A stretch of DNA of 8,933 nt from an uncultured Planctomycetaceae bacterium (lineage in GTDB: Bacteria > Planctomycetota > Planctomycetia > Pirellulales > JACPPG01). The notes under the pieces were generated by a model that saw only the letters and a program-made list of their open reading frames with translations, made no database searches and was not told the origin of the DNA. The translations under genes were made by a program, and so were the position numbers. Below are positions 5,525 through 8,933 of the stretch, one piece after another; positions within the stretch are counted from its first letter, which is position 1; each line of letters begins with the position of its first letter. The stretch lies in assembly GCA_945957305.1 (NCBI GenBank), contig CAMFLN010000077.1, forward strand, positions 1 to 8,933, given 5' to 3'.

Positions 5525-8131
5525 TTACTCTTTAGCCACGGCGTGCTTGACCCCGAGCGTCGTCTGCCACTGGTTGATCAGTGCCAGCGCCTCGAGTGGA
5601 CGCATGCCATTGATGTCCACTTGGCGAATCTCGTCCAGCAGCGGATGTTCGGCCGCGGCGAACAAGGTCAGTTGCATATCGCCAACGCGTGTAGCCCGCC
5701 GGCGGCGTCCCAGTTTCGGACGTCCTGTGTCGTCGAGGTGCTCTTGTTCCAGTTGGGCCAGGATTTGTTTTGCCCGTTCGAGAACTTCGCGCGGCACGCC
5801 CGCGAGCCGGGCCACGTGAATACCGTAGCTTTTGTCGGCCGGACCTTCGATGATCTTGTGCAAGAAGACCACTTCATCCTGCCATTCGCGCACGGCGACG
5901 TTCAGGTTGCGCAATTGCGCGAGGGTCTGCGTGAGGTCGGTCAGCTCGTGATAGTGCGTGGCAAACAAAGTTCGACAGCCGACCTGGTCATGCAGGTATT
6001 CGACCGCGGACCACGCCAGCGAAACTCCATCGTAGGTGCTGGTGCCGCGGCCGATCTCGTCCAGAATCACCAGGCTGCGATCGGTCGCCGTGTTGAGAAT
6101 CCGCGCCGTTTCGGTCATTTCCACCATGAACGTGCTGCGGCCCCGCGCCAGGTCATCGCTCGCGCCGACGCGAGCGAAGATCCGATCGGCGACACCGACC
6201 GTGGCTGCTTGCGCCGGCACGTAGCTCCCCATTTGCGCCATGATTGCAATCAGCGCCGTCTGTCGGATGTATGTGCTCTTGCCAGCCATGTTCGGGCCGG
6301 TGATCAACAGCACGAGCCCCTCTTCCGGGCTCATCGTTACATCATTGGGGACGAAGGTTCCCGGGGCCAACTGTTGATCGAGCACCGGATGCCGTCCGCC
6401 AACGATGCGCAGTTGCGGGCCTGCGACCAACTGCGGGCGGCAATAACCAGCGTGCCGGGCAAGATCGGCCAGCGCGGCCAGGCAGTCCAGCTCGGCTAGC
6501 ACTTCCGCCGTGGCACGCAGGCGTCGCGATTCGGCGGCGGTCGCGTCGCGCAGCTCGACGAACAAGTCATATTCGAGTTGTTTGGCCCGCTCGTCTGCCG
6601 TGAGAACTTTTTCTTCGTACTCCTTCAACTCCGGCGTGATGTAACGCTCGGCGTTCTTCACCGTCTGCCGGCGATTGTATTCCGCGGGAACTTTGTCGCG
6701 ATGCGGATTCGTAACTTCCAGGTAATAACCGAAGACGTTGTTGAAGCCGACTTTCAAGTTCGGAATGCCCGTCCGCTCCGCCTCGGACGCCTGATAGTTC
6801 GCAATCCACTGCTTGCCGCCAGTTGCCAACTCGCGCAGTGAATCCAGATCTGCGCGAAATCCGGGGCGAATAAAGCCGCCGTCACGGCTGGACAGCGGAC
6901 AATCGTCCGCGAGCGCGGCATCCAGCCGGCTGCGCAGCTCCGGGCACAGGTCGAGTGCCGCTTCCAGCTCGTTCAGTCGCTGGCACTTACGCGAGGTCAG
7001 CTTGGCCTTGAGCGCCGGCAAACCGCGCAGCGTGCGCGTCAGGCAACTTAAATCGCGGGGACTGGCTCGGCCCGTTGTCACGCGCGCCAGCAATCGTTCG
7101 ACGTCAAACGTCGCTTTCAATGCGTCGCGCAATCCGGTGCCCAGCGTTGCATCGCCGAGCAGCTCGGCGACGGCGTCGAGGCGCGCGTCGATCGTCTGGA
7201 GGTCGGTCAGCGGATCGGCGGCCCACTGGCTCATCAACCGCGACCCCATGGCCGTGACCGTGCGGTCCAGCACGCCGAGCAGAGAGCCCTCGCGGTGGCC
7301 ATCGCGCAAGGTGCGCGTAATCTCGAGGCTGCGTCGCGTGGCTTCATCAATTTCGAGCACGGTGCCGGCGCGGTAGGGAATCAAGCGATCTACGTGGCCG
7401 ATCGACGCTTTTTGCGTTTCGGTGAGATAATCGATGATGGCGCCGGCCGCGCGCAAGGCCATGGTGTCGTCGTCGCTGAAGCCGAAGCCTTCGAGCGTGG
7501 CGATGCCAAAATGCCGGGCGAGCGACTCTTGCGCCGCATGTTGCGCAAAGGCCCAGTTCGGACGTCGCGTCACGAGCAAGCCCTCTGCGAGCAAGAAATC
7601 AGGGGGCGTGGCATCTTCGGCCAAGAGGCATTCGACCGGCCCGATCCGCGCCAACTCATCGGCCAGCTTTCCCGCCGGCAGTCGCGCCGCGTGGAAGCGA
7701 CCGGTGGAAAGCTCGACCCAGGCCAATCCCGCCTCGGCGCCGGGCACTAGCGCGGCAAGAAAATTGTTCTCTTTGGGATCGAGCAAGGCGTCGTCGGTCA
7801 CTGTGCCGCGCGAAACGATCCGGGTCAGCTCGCGCCGCACCAGCCCCTTGGCTTCGCGCGGATCCTGAACTTGATCGCAAATCGCGACGCGCAGCCCAGC
7901 GGCAATCAGCTTGGCCAGGTAGGCTTCGAGCTGGTGGTAGGGGAAGCCTGCCATGGGGATGGCGTTTTCCCCTTTTTCGCGGCTCGTGAGCGCCAGGTTC
8001 AACACGCGCGCCGCGGTTTTCGCGTCGTCGTGAAACAGTTCGTAGAAGTCCCCCATGCGAAACAGCAACAGCGCATCAGGGCACGCCGCCTTGGCGTCCT
8101 GATATTGGCGCATCATGGGGGTCGCGGTCAT
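5525..8131 (-). CDS. mutS: DNA mismatch repair ATPase MutS
   Basis: A complete 868-residue MutS, near the usual 850-880. It recognises base mismatches and small loops in new DNA and recruits MutL. The N-terminal wedge motif GDFYELF (27-33) carries the mismatch-stacking Phe29 and Glu31. Connector, core and clamp domains follow (about 120-560; core/clamp blocks include FGYYLEVT 467-474 and RRQTVKNAERYITPEL 487-502). The ATPase has Walker A GPNMAGKST (612-620), signature-like STFMVEM (666-672), Walker B LVILDEIGRGTST (687-699) and THYHEL (725-730), then a helix-turn-helix with GIHVARLAGVP (770-780). QLTLF (820-824) matches the beta-clamp-binding consensus, and the tail (about 829-856) fits the dimerisation helices. 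ATG 8131 gives the usual short lead into TPMMRQY; no clear ribosome-binding site is seen. No mutL lies nearby. A standard MutS1 with all key residues intact. Confidence 0.98.
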   Translation of the reverse strand: MTATPMMRQYQDAKAACPDALLLFRMGDFYELFHDDAKTAARVLNLALTSREKGENAIPMAGFPYHQLEAYLAKLIAAGLRVAICDQVQDPREAKGLVRRELTRIVSRGTVTDDALLDPKENNFLAALVPGAEAGLAWVELSTGRFHAARLPAGKLADELARIGPVECLLAEDATPPDFLLAEGLLVTRRPNWAFAQHAAQESLARHFGIATLEGFGFSDDDTMALRAAGAIIDYLTETQKASIGHVDRLIPYRAGTVLEIDEATRRSLEITRTLRDGHREGSLLGVLDRTVTAMGSRLMSQWAADPLTDLQTIDARLDAVAELLGDATLGTGLRDALKATFDVERLLARVTTGRASPRDLSCLTRTLRGLPALKAKLTSRKCQRLNELEAALDLCPELRSRLDAALADDCPLSSRDGGFIRPGFRADLDSLRELATGGKQWIANYQASEAERTGIPNLKVGFNNVFGYYLEVTNPHRDKVPAEYNRRQTVKNAERYITPELKEYEEKVLTADERAKQLEYDLFVELRDATAAESRRLRATAEVLAELDCLAALADLARHAGYCRPQLVAGPQLRIVGGRHPVLDQQLAPGTFVPNDVTMSPEEGLVLLITGPNMAGKSTYIRQTALIAIMAQMGSYVPAQAATVGVADRIFARVGASDDLARGRSTFMVEMTETARILNTATDRSLVILDEIGRGTSTYDGVSLAWSAVEYLHDQVGCRTLFATHYHELTDLTQTLAQLRNLNVAVREWQDEVVFLHKIIEGPADKSYGIHVARLAGVPREVLERAKQILAQLEQEHLDDTGRPKLGRRRRATRVGDMQLTLFAAAEHPLLDEIRQVDINGMRPLEALALINQWQTTLGVKHAVAKE

Positions 8132-8226
8132 CCGTGGGCCCGGTCCAGCGCGGGATAAGCTCAGTGATCTGGCGGGGCGCGGCGCGCGAGAAAGCCTGGC
8201 ACGGCGCCCTCACCCCTTGGCCGAAT

Positions 8227-8250
8227 GCTAGCAGAACCGCGACTGCTAAC
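8227..8250 (-). repeat. Inverted repeat in the fliG-mutS gap
   Basis: On the minus strand GTTAGCAG and CTGCTAGC form an 8-bp stem with one G-T wobble around an 8-base loop. It lies about 95 bp ahead of mutS. No T-run follows. It may be a leader hairpin or an operator-like site; otherwise the 138-bp gap shows no convincing promoter. Confidence 0.25.
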
Positions 8251-8256
8251 AAAGTG

Positions 8257-8275
8257 GCCTGAGCATCCGTCAGGC
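8257..8275 (-). terminator. Hairpin over the fliG stop codon
   Basis: GCCTGA and TCAGGC form a perfect 6-bp stem with a 7-base loop; the stop codon TGA is part of the 5' arm. The minus strand continues with CACTTTGTT, only weakly T-rich, so termination is possible but weak. Confidence 0.25.
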
Positions 8276-8899
8276 GACGCGTCGATCGATGGGATGGGCC
8301 GTGGCACTGCGAATGCGCCCCGACTCTTGCAGCCGGGCGAGCACATCCGCAATAGTCAGGTGCGCCTGATCGACTGTGGCGCGCGGCAAGAGCCCCAAAT
8401 GGGCAACGGCCTCGCGCAAGCGTTCGGCAAAGGTTGTCGGCAGTAGTTCGAGAATCTTCCGTCGCGTCTCGGCGGTTGCGCTTTTGAGCGCCACGGCCAA
8501 CGGAGCGGTGTCGACGTTGGCAACCAAGATCTGCACGTTCGCCGCCGACATTTGCAACACATCTTCCAGCGAGAATGACTGCCGCGCCAAAGCCTGGGCC
8601 AGTCGCGGCTCGTCATACGCCAAGCGGTCGAGCAATTGCTCTTCCGTCACATCGTCGAGCGACTGAAATATTTTGCCCAGCGCGGCCACGCCATCCACCT
8701 TGGCACAGCGTGTCGTGGGAAGCGCAGCCAGACGTTCTGTCAGCGCCGCAGCGACCAGGCAGACGACCTCCTCTGAAACTGCCTCCAGCGCCGCGATGCG
8801 GCGCGCGACTTCGGCACGCAGCTCCGCGGCTAATGACGACAATACTTCCGCGGCCAGCGATGCAGGCAAACGGCTGAGCACAAGCGCGATAACCTGCGG
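8270..8899 (-). CDS. fliG: FliG-like flagellar motor switch protein, 5' end lost at the assembly edge
   Basis: The genomic part encodes the last 209 residues of a FliG-like protein, the rotor component that meets the stator and controls rotation direction; full-length FliG is about 330-340 residues. The fragment opens with PQVIALVLSRLP, the end of the conserved EHPQ block of the middle domain, and continues with TEEQLLDRLAYDEPRLAQALA, then the C-terminal domain (LEDVLQMSAANVQILVANVD, LAVALKSATAETRRKILELLP, AERLREAVAHLG). It is divergent by eye: the MFXF hinge reads SFSL, and on the torque helix the Lys equivalent to E. coli K264 is kept while positions equivalent to R281, D289 and R297 appear as Thr, Ala and Pro. 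A frame extends to GTG 8914, but those five codons are adapter sequence, not gene. A FliG paralogue without motor function is an alternative. mutS follows after 138 bp. Confidence 0.85.
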   Translation of the reverse strand, partial: PQVIALVLSRLPASLAAEVLSSLAAELRAEVARRIAALEAVSEEVVCLVAAALTERLAALPTTRCAKVDGVAALGKIFQSLDDVTEEQLLDRLAYDEPRLAQALARQSFSLEDVLQMSAANVQILVANVDTAPLAVALKSATAETRRKILELLPTTFAERLREAVAHLGLLPRATVDQAHLTIADVLARLQESGRIRSATAHPIDRRVA

Positions 8900-8933
8900 C
8901 TGTCTCTTATACACATCTGACGCTGCCGACGAT
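8900..8933. other. Illumina Nextera adapter contamination (Tn5 mosaic end plus read-2 adapter)
   Basis: Bases 8900-8918 read CTGTCTCTTATACACATCT, the 19-bp Tn5 mosaic end used in Nextera libraries. Bases 8919-8932 read GACGCTGCCGACGA, the adjoining adapter, and 8933 is probably the first index base. The exact 33-base match at the very end of the sequence means this is untrimmed library adapter, not a transposon. Genomic sequence ends at 8899 (8900 is ambiguous). Confidence 0.97.

Noticed and set aside
5543..6499. Plus-strand reading frame of 318 codons and the other plus-strand frames over 5543-8158
   Set aside because: All lie antisense to an intact mutS with every catalytic motif present; their sequences look like shadow translations.
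8900..8918. Tn5/IS50 mosaic end as evidence of a transposon insertion
   Set aside because: It is followed by the exact Nextera adapter bases and sits at the sequence end, so it is a library artefact.

Overview
The window looks like a chromosomal piece of a high-GC bacterium of the Planctomycetota, probably a Pirellulales-like lineage. The strongest pointer is the gene at the left edge: a secreted beta-propeller 'membrane-bound dehydrogenase' of the PVC type followed by HEAT repeats, a family greatly expanded in these bacteria. The lineage is an inference from protein families, not from a marker gene. All convincing genes lie on the minus strand, so transcription runs from high to low coordinates.

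In transcriptional order: (1) the C-terminal two thirds of a FliG-like flagellar motor switch protein (8270-8899); (2) a complete mutS (5525-8131); (3) a 90-residue DUF4242 protein, family of the nickel-binding SCO4226 (5145-5417), with a possible promoter of its own; (4) a gene-poor stretch of about 450 bp (4689-5144) holding a 24-bp perfect palindrome, short direct repeats and an inverted repeat; (5) a small ribbon-helix-helix-like DNA-binding protein (4437-4688); (6) a 42-codon ORF whose ribosome-binding site overlaps the stop codon of the previous gene (4299-4427); (7) an exported, C-terminally membrane-anchored trypsin-like serine protease (3172-4230); (8) a family 5 (UDGb-type) iron-sulfur uracil-DNA glycosylase (2439-3113); (9) the N-terminal 789 residues of the dehydrogenase/HEAT protein (1-2367), which runs off the left edge.

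Two genes serve DNA repair (mutS for mismatches, the glycosylase for deaminated cytosine), but they are separated by unrelated genes and no repair operon is evident. Genes 5 to 9 are spaced 9 to about 100 bp apart and could be co-transcribed; the RHH protein and the 42-residue ORF are probably translationally coupled.

The last 34 bases (8900-8933) are not genomic. They are the Tn5 mosaic end and Illumina Nextera adapter read in from the library. This makes the right end an assembly edge, truncates fliG artificially and creates a spurious 'MYKRQ' protein start. I found no tRNA, rRNA, CRISPR array, insertion sequence or clearly novel multi-gene system. The least explained part is the small RHH gene, the 42-codon ORF and the repeats upstream of them.
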